A stretch of DNA of 64,000 bases from DASRJW01 sp964567755 (GTDB lineage: Bacteria; Krumholzibacteriota; Krumholzibacteriia; G020349025). A program made the translations under genes and the position numbers. A model generated the notes under the pieces. It was not told where the DNA came from. It searched no databases and was given only the letters and a program-made list of their open reading frames with translations. Each line of letters starts with the position of its first letter. The first letter of the stretch is position 1. Shown in pieces: positions 42,623-50,281 of this stretch. The stretch covers positions 6,330-70,329 of the forward strand of contig CAZMNW010000058.1 in assembly GCA_964567755.1 (NCBI GenBank). Direction: 5' to 3'.

Positions 42623-43399
42623 ATGTTGCCTAAAGAGCACGGCGCGTGGGCCATGTTGTACGTGCCCTTCGTTCTCGGCGTGGTCGTGGCGGGGCGCGTC
42701 GTCTGGCCGACGGTGTGGGCGCTGCTCGCCATCACGGCACTCTTCTTCGGGCGCGAGGCGCTGCGCCGGCTGCGCCGGGCTCGGCAACACCAGCATCCTC
42801 GGCCCCATGTCCAACGCGGCCTCATCCTCGAGTTGGGAATTCTGGTCACCTGCGCCGGCTTGTTGTTGTTTCGCCATCGTCTCTACGGCTTTCTTCCGCT
42901 CGGCCTGGGCGCGGTGCTGGTGCTCGCGTTCAACCTCGAACGCGCCGAGCAGCGCGAGGACCGAAGGATTCTCTCCGAGCTTCTCGCCATCGTTGGATTC
43001 GCGATGGCAGCGCCCGCTGCGTATTACGCCTCGGCCGGAATTTGGCGACACGAGGCGCTCTGGCTCTGGGGGCTTTGCTGGGCCTACTTCGCCAGCAGCG
43101 TCTTTTACGTGAAGCAGGTGGTTCTCGGTGTCCAACCCCGGCGCTGGGTCGAGTACAAGGCGATGCGCCCGTGGGTCATTGCCTATCACGCAGCGCTTCT
43201 GTTGTCGTTGGTCTGTCTCGTGTCCTGGGGAAACATATCTCCGTGGATCCTGTGCGCCTTCGCGCCGATCCTCTGGCGCAGCGCGTGGGCGCTCCTCCGC
43301 CGGCCGGTTCGGCTCGATCTCCGGCGCATCGGGACTCTCGAAATCGTCTACGCGCTCACATTTCTCGTCTTCACCGCGCTCACGTTTCGGCTTCCTTGA
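42623..43399 (+). CDS. YwiC-like integral membrane protein
   Basis: A 258-residue protein with eight or so hydrophobic helices. It begins LPKEHGAWAMLYVPFVLGVV, the signature opening of the YwiC-like family, whose function is unknown. Charged Arg-rich loops (REALRRLRRARQHQ) lie on the inferred cytoplasmic side. ATG 42623 gives the family's normal start; TTG 42602 would overlap the preceding stop and add seven residues. Confidence 0.8.
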   Translation: MLPKEHGAWAMLYVPFVLGVVVAGRVVWPTVWALLAITALFFGREALRRLRRARQHQHPRPHVQRGLILELGILVTCAGLLLFRHRLYGFLPLGLGAVLVLAFNLERAEQREDRRILSELLAIVGFAMAAPAAYYASAGIWRHEALWLWGLCWAYFASSVFYVKQVVLGVQPRRWVEYKAMRPWVIAYHAALLLSLVCLVSWGNISPWILCAFAPILWRSAWALLRRPVRLDLRRIGTLEIVYALTFLVFTALTFRLP

Positions 43400-43868
43400 C
43401 AGCGTGACGAGCGCTGTCGCCCGCGTCGACAACCTGTGTCGCGCCGGATGACCGGTGCATCGCTCCAGTGCATCTTTCGCATGCGCCCGCCCGCGATTTT
43501 CGCCACGCTGAGTTTGGGATGACTCTTGCCATGGGCCGTTGGTGCAGCGGCGTCGTCGGCACGCAGGCACTGGGAGGAGTCTGCGGAGTCGGCCGGGGTC
43601 GTGGCACCCAGATCGGCGGGCAGTGATGTCCGGCGACCGAACGGGGCGGTCGCTCTACGGGACGGTGTGGGCTCGGGGCTCTAGCCCGAGGGCCGGCGGT
43701 CCGCGCCGCTGCAACCTTTCATCCTCGAGCGAACGCTGCGAGTGATCGCCTCCGTGTGGACTTTCGTGCACGACCGGCTTAGCGTGTGTCGCTGCGGTGG
43801 CCGCCTGCGCGCGGTGACCGTATTGTCGCGCATGCCGTCATCGGGGGCCATTCACTCCGGAGCGGGGT
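43400..43868. other. Gap of about 470 bp with one hairpin
   Basis: No gene is supportable. A near-perfect hairpin CTCGGGGCTCTAGCCCGAG at about 43674-43692 might end transcription from the YwiC gene. GGAG at about 43858 serves the next gene. Confidence 0.4.
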
Positions 43869-44555
43869 TTGACCGAGGGCGTCTATCCGTTCGTGCCGCT
43901 CGAGTTCGAACGGCTGCCTGTCGACGAGCAGCGGCGGCGCGTGTGCGAGTTCTTGCGTGTGACGGCGCGCCGGCGCACGGTGCGGCAATTTGCCGCCGAC
44001 CCGGTGCCGTTCGAGATCGTCGAAGCGGCAATTCGCGTGGCTGCGAGCGCACCTTCTGGCGCCAATCAGCAACCCTGGCGTTTCGTCGTCGTCTCGAATC
44101 CCGAGATCAAACGGCGCATTCGCGAGGCGGCCGAGACCGAGGAACGCACCAACTACGAGCAGCGCTTTCCCGATGAGTGGCTCGAAGCGCTGCGGCCGCT
44201 CGGCACCGATTGGCACAAGGAATTCCTCGAGATCGCGCCCTATCTCATCGTCGTGTTCCGCGTCAACTATGGCCTCGAACACGAGCCCGACCGCAAGATG
44301 CGCCACGTGAAGCATTATTACGTCATGGAATCCGTCGGTATCGCGGTGGGGTTCCTGCTGGCGGCGCTGCACTGGGCGGGGCTCGCCACGCTCACGCACA
44401 CGCCGAGCCCGATGGCGTTCCTGAGCGAGATCCTGGGGCGGCCTGCCAACGAAAAGCCGTACCTCGTGATCCCCGTCGGCTACCCGGCACCGGACGCCCA
44501 AGTACCCGATATCCAGCGCAAGTCGCTGGACGAAGTGCTTCTACGTTTCGAGTGA
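43869..44555 (+). CDS. Iodotyrosine-deiodinase-like nitroreductase-fold flavoprotein
   Basis: A 228-residue FMN enzyme starting at TTG 43869. The FMN-binding start RRRTVRQFAADPVP and SGANQQPWRFVVV are typical of the nitroreductase fold. The middle matches iodotyrosine deiodinases (IYD): EERTNY...W.KEFL supplies Glu92, Tyr96 and Lys117 with exactly the spacing of the human substrate-binding triad (Glu157, Tyr161, Lys182). The end ILGRPANEKPYLVIPVGYP also fits IYD. Bacterial homologues reductively dehalogenate halotyrosines in vitro; the natural substrate here is unknown. A bacterial nitroreductase of other specificity is the alternative. Confidence 0.85.
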   Translation: MTEGVYPFVPLEFERLPVDEQRRRVCEFLRVTARRRTVRQFAADPVPFEIVEAAIRVAASAPSGANQQPWRFVVVSNPEIKRRIREAAETEERTNYEQRFPDEWLEALRPLGTDWHKEFLEIAPYLIVVFRVNYGLEHEPDRKMRHVKHYYVMESVGIAVGFLLAALHWAGLATLTHTPSPMAFLSEILGRPANEKPYLVIPVGYPAPDAQVPDIQRKSLDEVLLRFE

Positions 44556-44580
44556 GCCAGCCTCGAAGTGCCGGCGCGCT

Positions 44581-45612
44581 TCAGATCGTGGCGCCGCCGC
44601 AGCTCGACCCGGCGCCGGCGGTGCAACCGAAACAATGGTTGCCGACGACGATGCGGCGCTCTGCGAGCCGCTCGCGGTCGAAGTCGAAGATGGTTCGCGG
44701 CGCCGTCGCTTCCAGCGGCAGCTCGAGCATCTGGTTGAAATCGCAGTCGTAGAGCGTGCCGTTCCATCCGACGGAGAGCATGGTGCGACACATCACGCTC
44801 GCGGCGGCCTGTGGATTGTAGGCGTTGACCAAGCGCTCCATGTACGACGCGTAGTTGCCGGATTCAAGCAGGTATTCGAGGAAGCGGCTGATCGGCATGT
44901 TCGTGATCGTGTACAGATTGTTGAAGTCGATGTCGTGACGTTGCTTGAGCTTGCGCTTCCAGTCGGCCTCGAGTGCTGCCTGGTTGGCCGGGAGGTATGC
45001 GCCGACGGGGTTCGTGATCAAGTGCAGCAGCAACTCGGGATCGCGCCCATAGCCCACGGCGTTCAATCGGCGCAGGCCAACGAGCGAGCCCTCGTGGACG
45101 CCGCTGCCGCGCTGCGCATCGGTCTGGCGAGTATTGATGGCAGGCAGCGAAGCGATCACCTGGACGCGATGTGCCGCCAGGAACTCGGGCAAGTCGTCGT
45201 ACTTCGGCAACAACAGCACGGTAAGATTGCAGCGGTCCATCACCTGCCGGCCGAGGGCGCGGGCGCGGGTCACGATGTCGCGAAACTGCGGGTGCAGCTC
45301 GGGCGCGCCGCCGGTGATGTCGAGCTTGGGGATGCCGCCGGTTTCGAGCGCGCGCAAGCAGGCGTCGACGACGGCGCTCGGCATCCTTTCGCGCCGATCC
45401 GGCCCCGCGTCCACGTGGCAGTGACGGCAGGTTTGATTGCACAGCTTGCCGACGTTGATCTGCAAGGTCTCGATCCCGGTCGCCACAAACGGTCGCAAGT
45501 CGCTGCGTGCGAGAGCGTCGTCGAAACGTAGGCGCAGCGACGCGCTTTCGATCTGCTGCCGCTGTGTGGCGGCTTCCGCCAGTGGATGCGACCGTTGCAG
45601 GAGTGACGTCAT
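44581..45612 (-). CDS. arsS: Arsenosugar biosynthesis radical SAM protein
   Basis: A 343-residue radical SAM enzyme. The 4Fe-4S motif is CNQTCRHCH (Cys58, Cys62, Cys65), and ITGGAPELHP is the family's GGxP-type strand. The C-terminal Cys-rich domain has SVMCRTMLSVGWNGTLYDCDFNQ and ends NHCFGCTAGAGSSCGGATI, characteristic of ArsS/DUF3641. ArsS adds a 5'-deoxyadenosyl group to dimethylarsinous acid to make the arsenosugar precursor. It lies nine bases after the AhpD-like gene. No ArsM methyltransferase is in view, so the pathway is only partly present here. Confidence 0.88.
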   Translation of the reverse strand: MTSLLQRSHPLAEAATQRQQIESASLRLRFDDALARSDLRPFVATGIETLQINVGKLCNQTCRHCHVDAGPDRRERMPSAVVDACLRALETGGIPKLDITGGAPELHPQFRDIVTRARALGRQVMDRCNLTVLLLPKYDDLPEFLAAHRVQVIASLPAINTRQTDAQRGSGVHEGSLVGLRRLNAVGYGRDPELLLHLITNPVGAYLPANQAALEADWKRKLKQRHDIDFNNLYTITNMPISRFLEYLLESGNYASYMERLVNAYNPQAAASVMCRTMLSVGWNGTLYDCDFNQMLELPLEATAPRTIFDFDRERLAERRIVVGNHCFGCTAGAGSSCGGATI

Positions 45613-45621
45613 GGGCCCGCT

Positions 45622-45954
45622 TCACATCGACAATCGGTGCACGTGATTGCGCATCTGCACTCCATGCACGAGCGAGGCGCCGCCACGGATGGCAGCTGCC
45701 ACGTGCACGGCTTCCGTCATCTGCTCCGGATCCGATCCCTTCTCGAGACAGGCCTGACTGTAGGCATCGATGCAGTACGGGCATTGCACGGCGTGAGCGA
45801 CCCCGAGGGCGATGAGCGCCTTCTCGCGTTCCGAAAGCGCCCCGGCGCGGAAACATGCCTCGTACCACGCATTGAACTTTTCCCACAGTTCAGGGGATTC
45901 GGTGCCCATTTCGGCGAAACGCGAAAGGTCCTTGGAGTCGTAATAATGGCTCAT
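45622..45954 (-). CDS. AhpD/carboxymuconolactone decarboxylase-like peroxidase of the arsS locus
   Basis: A 110-residue all-alpha protein of the AhpD-like family, the arsenosugar-associated type. The redox pair is QCPYCIDAY with Cys58 and Cys61; EREKALIALGVAHAV and AVHVAAAIRGGASLVHG are the conserved helices. It directly precedes arsS on the same strand, an arrangement seen repeatedly in bacteria, and both genes probably form one operon. Some relatives of this pair use selenocysteine; this copy encodes Cys at both positions. The precise reaction is unknown. Confidence 0.85.
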   Translation of the reverse strand: MSHYYDSKDLSRFAEMGTESPELWEKFNAWYEACFRAGALSEREKALIALGVAHAVQCPYCIDAYSQACLEKGSDPEQMTEAVHVAAAIRGGASLVHGVQMRNHVHRLSM

Positions 45955-46092
45955 CGTTCATCTCTCCCCGGCGCGGACGAGGCCGCAGGTTAGGTCAATC
46001 GAACCACATAGTCCAGAAAACCGCTCCCGGCGGCTCGGCATTCCGGATCGCGGCGGAAGCTCCAAAAGGGCCAGATCCAGTAGTTTCCGCCT

Positions 46093-46875
46093 TCACGGCC
46101 GGGGAAGGGAAGCGGGCCGAGGAAGCGAAGCGGGCTTGGGAAGGGAAGCGGGAGGAACATGGAACAGGGCTTTGACTTCCGACCAGGTCGTGGGGCGAAC
46201 GGGCACGATTACCGTGTCCACGTAGATCTCGAGGTACATGTTCGCCACGCACAGGGGGACCGGCGGGCCCGCACACGGGCCGGCGAGCTGCGTCGTTTGC
46301 TGGACACTGAGGTTGTAGAACAGGTCGTGGCTCGAGCCGACGAGCGGCGGATTGGCGAGCAAAATCCCGGTGGCGGGGGATTGGTATTGAATGGTGAACC
46401 ACAAATCCTGCGGCACCGGCACTGGGTTTGCCACCGTCACACGGACGGTAAGGGCGCGGCCTCCGAAGGGGCCGAGCTCGTATGGGCCTGCCACGAGGGG
46501 TCCGACGCTCGCGTCATCCGGGTTGGCGTAGAACGAAACCGTGGCGCGAACGGCCTCGGACTGGAAATCCGGCTTGCCGAAGGTGAACCGGAACACTCTG
46601 AGGCGGCCCGGCATCGTCATGTGGATGTCGTCGGCAACCACTTGTCCCTCGAGAGCGAAAAAAGCGTTGGGTGTGTAGTAGTTATAGTTGCTGTTCCGAT
46701 AGGAGAGGATGCTGTCCCCAGCCGTGGTCGGCGGGGATTCTTCCACTTGGCGGGACGGTGGGAACTCCTCTTCCTGCCAGGAGACAGGGGCAGAGACGAC
46801 CTGCACGGCTTCGCTGGCCAGGCCTGGGACTGCAAAGACCCAGAGTATCAGGCAGGCGACATGACGCAGGTGCAT
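46093..46875 (-). CDS. Exported protein of unknown function with C-terminal TWSEVK motif
   Basis: A 260-residue protein with a signal peptide (residues about 1-20, LILWVFAVPGLA). The body looks all-beta (FTFGKPDFQSEAVRATVSFY, ALTVRVTVANPVPVPQDLWF). Near the end, TTWSEVKALF resembles the last residues of the SdrD-B lipoprotein at 17624-19387. After it comes a short repeat PASLP[KR]P three times, encoded by a GGGAAGCG-rich DNA repeat at about 46096-46155 that seems to have extended the original C-terminus. Function unknown; probably secreted. Confidence 0.7.
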   Translation of the reverse strand: MHLRHVACLILWVFAVPGLASEAVQVVSAPVSWQEEEFPPSRQVEESPPTTAGDSILSYRNSNYNYYTPNAFFALEGQVVADDIHMTMPGRLRVFRFTFGKPDFQSEAVRATVSFYANPDDASVGPLVAGPYELGPFGGRALTVRVTVANPVPVPQDLWFTIQYQSPATGILLANPPLVGSSHDLFYNLSVQQTTQLAGPCAGPPVPLCVANMYLEIYVDTVIVPVRPTTWSEVKALFHVPPASLPKPASLPRPASLPRP

Positions 46876-47063
46876 CGAGGGTGACCTTCCGCGCTGCGAG
46901 TTCTTGAATGGTAGGGTCGGAGTCGGCCTGGGTCAATCGGCGCCGCGCGTGGCTCGTCATGGGTGTCTTGCCTGTGAGGCGTGGAGCCCGCACGCAGGGC
47001 GGCGTGGTATTCTTGCCGCCAAGGGGAGGAATGCCAGAAGGCCGCGAGCCGAAGGAGTCGCGC

Positions 47064-47408
47064 ATGGGATTGCACGTGGAGCGAGTAGGGGACGTGGCGG
47101 TCGTGGTGCCGGAAGGGATGCTCAAGGGCGGCAAGGAGACGGACGAAGTGCAGAACGTGCTGCGCCGGCTCACGTACGACGGGCAGAAGAAGATCGTTCT
47201 GGACTTGGCGAAGACCTCGCACATGACGAGTCTGGCGATCGGCATGCTGGCAGGAGTGCACGCCAGCGCCGCGAGCAGGAACTTGAACTTCTGCGTTTGC
47301 AACATCGAATCCCGGATCAGCAGCGTGCTGCTGCAGATTCGACTGCTCAACCTCTTGACGGTGTACCCGACGCGCGACGACGCGCTCAAGGCGCTGGCCG
47401 CGCTGTGA
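47064..47408 (+). CDS. STAS-domain anti-sigma-factor-antagonist-like protein
   Basis: A 114-residue single STAS domain. It has VAVVVPEGMLKGGKETDEVQ, KKIVLDLAKTSHMTSLAIGM and NLNFCVCNIESRISSVLLQI. The Ser/Thr-rich loop TSHMTS corresponds to the site phosphorylated in SpoIIAA-like antagonists. ATG 47064 follows GAAGGAGTCGC; upstream in-frame sequence is not protein-like. No partner anti-sigma kinase gene lies nearby. It is convergent with cdaA, 33 bp away. Confidence 0.85.
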   Translation: MGLHVERVGDVAVVVPEGMLKGGKETDEVQNVLRRLTYDGQKKIVLDLAKTSHMTSLAIGMLAGVHASAASRNLNFCVCNIESRISSVLLQIRLLNLLTVYPTRDDALKALAAL

Positions 47409-47441
47409 GGGAAAGCTTCCCGAGGTTCGCCGGATCGGCGT

Positions 47442-48206
47442 TCAAGCGGCTTTCTTCTGCGCTTGGATGACGAACAAGCTGGCGAGCTCGCTGCGCAGCT
47501 TCGTCGGCTCGACGTTGAACCGTAGCTGGCCGTCGAGCGCCAGCGAGATGCTGCGCGTTTCCTCCGAAACCACCACCACGATGGCATCGGTCTCCTCGGA
47601 CAGACCGAGGGCGGCGCGATGACGCGTCCCGAGCGAGGAGGCCAGATTTGGATTGGTCGCCAACGGCAGAATGCAGCCGGCGGCAATCAGGTGGCTGCCG
47701 CGAATGAGCACGGCGCCGTCGTGCAGCGGCGTCGGCGGGGTGAAGATCGTCTCCAGAAGCTCGCTCGACACGCGCGAGTCGATGCGCGTGCCGGTTTCCT
47801 GAATCGCGCGCAGCTCGGCCTCGCGCTCGATGACGATGAGCGCGCCGCGGCCTTGCTCGGCGAGGCGATGCGCGGCTTGGGCGATCTCGCCGATTGGGCC
47901 GGCCTCGTTGGTGCGCACGAAGTTGCGGAACAACGGATTCTGCCCGAGCGAAGCCAAGGCGCGCCGCAGCTCGGGCTGGAACAGGATCACGAAGGCGATC
48001 ACCCACACGGTCTTGAGATTCGAAACGATCCAGTTGAGCGCATCGAGGCCGAAGATCTCGGCGGCGATCGAGGTGATCATGAGGAGCGCGAGACCGAAGA
48101 ACATCTGTGCGGCGCGCGTGCCGCGCACGAGCAGGAAGACACGATAGAACAGGAACGCGACCAGCAGGACGTCGAAGATGTCGAGCAGGATGCGAAATGG
48201 GCCCAT
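47442..48206 (-). CDS. cdaA: Diadenylate cyclase CdaA
   Basis: A 254-residue membrane enzyme making cyclic di-AMP from two ATP. Three N-terminal transmembrane helices (about 7-27, 33-52, 65-76) are followed by a DisA_N catalytic domain with both signatures: DGA at 163-165 (PLHDGAVLI) and RHR at 195-197 (GTRHRAALG). It comes 57 bp after folP on the same strand, a common arrangement. c-di-AMP usually controls potassium uptake and osmotic balance. Confidence 0.95.
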   Translation of the reverse strand: MGPFRILLDIFDVLLVAFLFYRVFLLVRGTRAAQMFFGLALLMITSIAAEIFGLDALNWIVSNLKTVWVIAFVILFQPELRRALASLGQNPLFRNFVRTNEAGPIGEIAQAAHRLAEQGRGALIVIEREAELRAIQETGTRIDSRVSSELLETIFTPPTPLHDGAVLIRGSHLIAAGCILPLATNPNLASSLGTRHRAALGLSEETDAIVVVVSEETRSISLALDGQLRFNVEPTKLRSELASLFVIQAQKKAA

Positions 48207-48263
48207 GGTCCGTCTCCGGCAGCGATGGCGTGCCGCGAGTGTCGGCGTTCAGAGCGCCGGGGG

Positions 48264-49130
48264 TCAAGTGACGATCGACTCGCCATCGAGCGCATCCAGG
48301 ACGCGGAACAGCCGGCGCGCGGCGCGGGCGTCGTGGACACGCAGGAACTCGACACCCTTGTCTCGGCACCAGGCAGAGAGCGCGAGATCGCCCTCGGCCC
48401 GCGCCAGCGGCTCCGGTTCGGCGAGGAGCCAACCGAGGAACGCTTTGCGCGAAGCTCCGAGGAGCAGCGGCCGGCCATCCCCCCGGAGCGCGTCCAGGTG
48501 GCGGAGGAGCCTGAGGTTGTCCGGGAAACGCTTGCCGAAGCCGATGCCAGGATCCAGCACCAGCCGCTCGGGTTCGATGCCGGCGGCGGCAAGAGCGTCG
48601 CAGCGCTGCCGCAGCCAGTCGCCGACATCGCGCACGACGTCGTCGTACTCTGGCGCCACCTGCATCGTGCGCGGCGTTCCCTGCATGTGCATGAGTACGA
48701 CGCCGCAGCGCGAGCCGGCCAAGAGCGGCAGCATCTCCGCATCGAAACGCAGCCCGCTGATGTCATTGACGATATCGGCGCCCTCTGCCAAGGCCGCGCG
48801 CGCCACCGCCGCCTTCGTCGTATCCACCGAAATGGGCACGCTGGTGCGCTGGCGCAATTCGCGCAGTACCGGCACCACGCGTCGCAGCTCTTCCTCGACC
48901 GGAACCGGAGACGCGCCGGGGCGCGAAGACTCGCCACCGATGTCGAGCAAGTCGGCGCCGTCATCGACCAGCTGGAGGCCGTGTCGCACGGCGGCGGCGG
49001 CGTCCATGAAACGCCCGCCGTCCGAGAAGCTGTCGGGGGTGACGTTGATGATGCCCATGAGAAGAGGGCTCTGGCGGCGGAGGAGCCGATGGGGCCCGGC
49101 ATGCCAAGCACGCTCTCCGGTGGCGACCAT
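48264..49130 (-). CDS. folP: Dihydropteroate synthase FolP
   Basis: A 288-residue TIM-barrel enzyme of folate synthesis joining p-aminobenzoate to dihydropterin pyrophosphate. Signatures: MGIINVTPDSFSDGGRF, DIGGESSRPGA (pterin site), NDISGLR, LMHMQGTP, DPGIGFGKRF and LLLGASRKAFLG. ATG 49130 gives the standard length; the longer frame is antisense to the AAA ATPase gene. Its start is only 87 bp from the divergent ATPase gene, so both promoters must be packed in that gap. Confidence 0.95.
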   Translation of the reverse strand: MVATGERAWHAGPHRLLRRQSPLLMGIINVTPDSFSDGGRFMDAAAAVRHGLQLVDDGADLLDIGGESSRPGASPVPVEEELRRVVPVLRELRQRTSVPISVDTTKAAVARAALAEGADIVNDISGLRFDAEMLPLLAGSRCGVVLMHMQGTPRTMQVAPEYDDVVRDVGDWLRQRCDALAAAGIEPERLVLDPGIGFGKRFPDNLRLLRHLDALRGDGRPLLLGASRKAFLGWLLAEPEPLARAEGDLALSAWCRDKGVEFLRVHDARAARRLFRVLDALDGESIVT

Positions 49131-49217
49131 CCGGCGACCGTAGGGCTCGGCTTCGACGCCGTCAAGCGCGCGCCCCCCGTGCGGTCGCCGTGATACCATT
49201 CGCAGCCAGGAGGTCTC

Positions 49218-50234
49218 ATGGCGCAATCGAAGTCGAAGCCGCGGCGCAAGCGTGCGCGGGAAGTTTCTGTCAGTCCCGATGGCCGTTGGGCCGAGCAGGA
49301 CGGCGTGCGCTTCCATCTGTCACACCCGGACGAAACCGAGCGCGATTGGATCGGTCAGGACGAAATCTTGCGCCAGCTGCTGGCGTGCTGGCTGGTCGTC
49401 GACGACGCTGACACGCCCCTCGTGCCACGCATCAAGGGCGTGCCTGGCATCGGCAAGACGACGCTCGGAATGGCGGCCGCGCGCGAGCGCGAACAGGACG
49501 TCTACATTTTCCAGTGCACCGCCGACACGCGGCCCGAGGATCTCATCATCACGCCGGTGCTGGCCGACGAGGGACGGATCGTCTATCACGCCTCGCCGCT
49601 CGTGACCGCGCTGGTGCGCGGCTGCGTCTGCATCCTGGACGAAGGCAATCGCATGAACGAGAAGAGCTGGGCGTCGCTGGCGCCGCTCTTCGACCAGCGG
49701 CGTTATGTCGAGAGCATCATCGCCGGCATCATGGTGCCGGCGCACCCGGACTTCCGCGCCTGCGTCACCATGAACGAGGATGAATCGACCTTCGAAATTC
49801 CCGACTACATTCTGTCGCGCTTGCAGCCGACGCTGGAGGTTCCGTTCCCCAATCGCGACGACGAGATGGCGATCCTCCAGTATCACTTGCCGTTCGCGGA
49901 GCCGGAGCTGATCCACCTCACGGTGGATTTCTTGCAGCGTGCCCACGGGCTGGCGCTCGACTTCTCGCCGCGCGACGGCGTGCACATCGTGCAATACGCG
50001 GTGAAACGCCGGGCGCAGGAAAAAACACACCCCCTGGCGAAGGACGCGGTCTGGCGCGAAGCGGTGTTGCGTGTTCTGGGAGAAGAAGCGCTGGAGCTGG
50101 AGACATTGGCCGCTAAGCGCCGGCGCGCCCAAGGGCAGGCGCGCACGCCGCTCGGGCTCGGCGACTTCTTCTTCGACCCCGACGACCCGCTGCATCCGGA
50201 CCGGCCGACCGGGCAGGATGACGACGACGACTAA
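49218..50234 (+). CDS. AAA+ ATPase of the AAA_5/MoxR-like type
   Basis: A 338-residue ATPase. Walker A is GVPGIGKTTL and Walker B CVCILDEGNRMNEK; the sensor-type segment FRACVTMNEDESTFEIPDYILSRLQP includes the arginine near its end. The C-terminus is a helical lid ending in a run of Asp. Such ATPases remodel or mature partner proteins. The ATG follows CCAGGAGGTCTC. It is followed 47 bp later by the 615-residue orphan at 50282, probably its partner. Both interrupt the otherwise minus-strand folP-ftsH run. Confidence 0.82.
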   Translation: MAQSKSKPRRKRAREVSVSPDGRWAEQDGVRFHLSHPDETERDWIGQDEILRQLLACWLVVDDADTPLVPRIKGVPGIGKTTLGMAAAREREQDVYIFQCTADTRPEDLIITPVLADEGRIVYHASPLVTALVRGCVCILDEGNRMNEKSWASLAPLFDQRRYVESIIAGIMVPAHPDFRACVTMNEDESTFEIPDYILSRLQPTLEVPFPNRDDEMAILQYHLPFAEPELIHLTVDFLQRAHGLALDFSPRDGVHIVQYAVKRRAQEKTHPLAKDAVWREAVLRVLGEEALELETLAAKRRRAQGQARTPLGLGDFFFDPDDPLHPDRPTGQDDDDD

Positions 50235-50281
50235 GATTGAGCGCGCACGTTTTCGGCGCGTTTCCCACCACGGCTCGAGGC

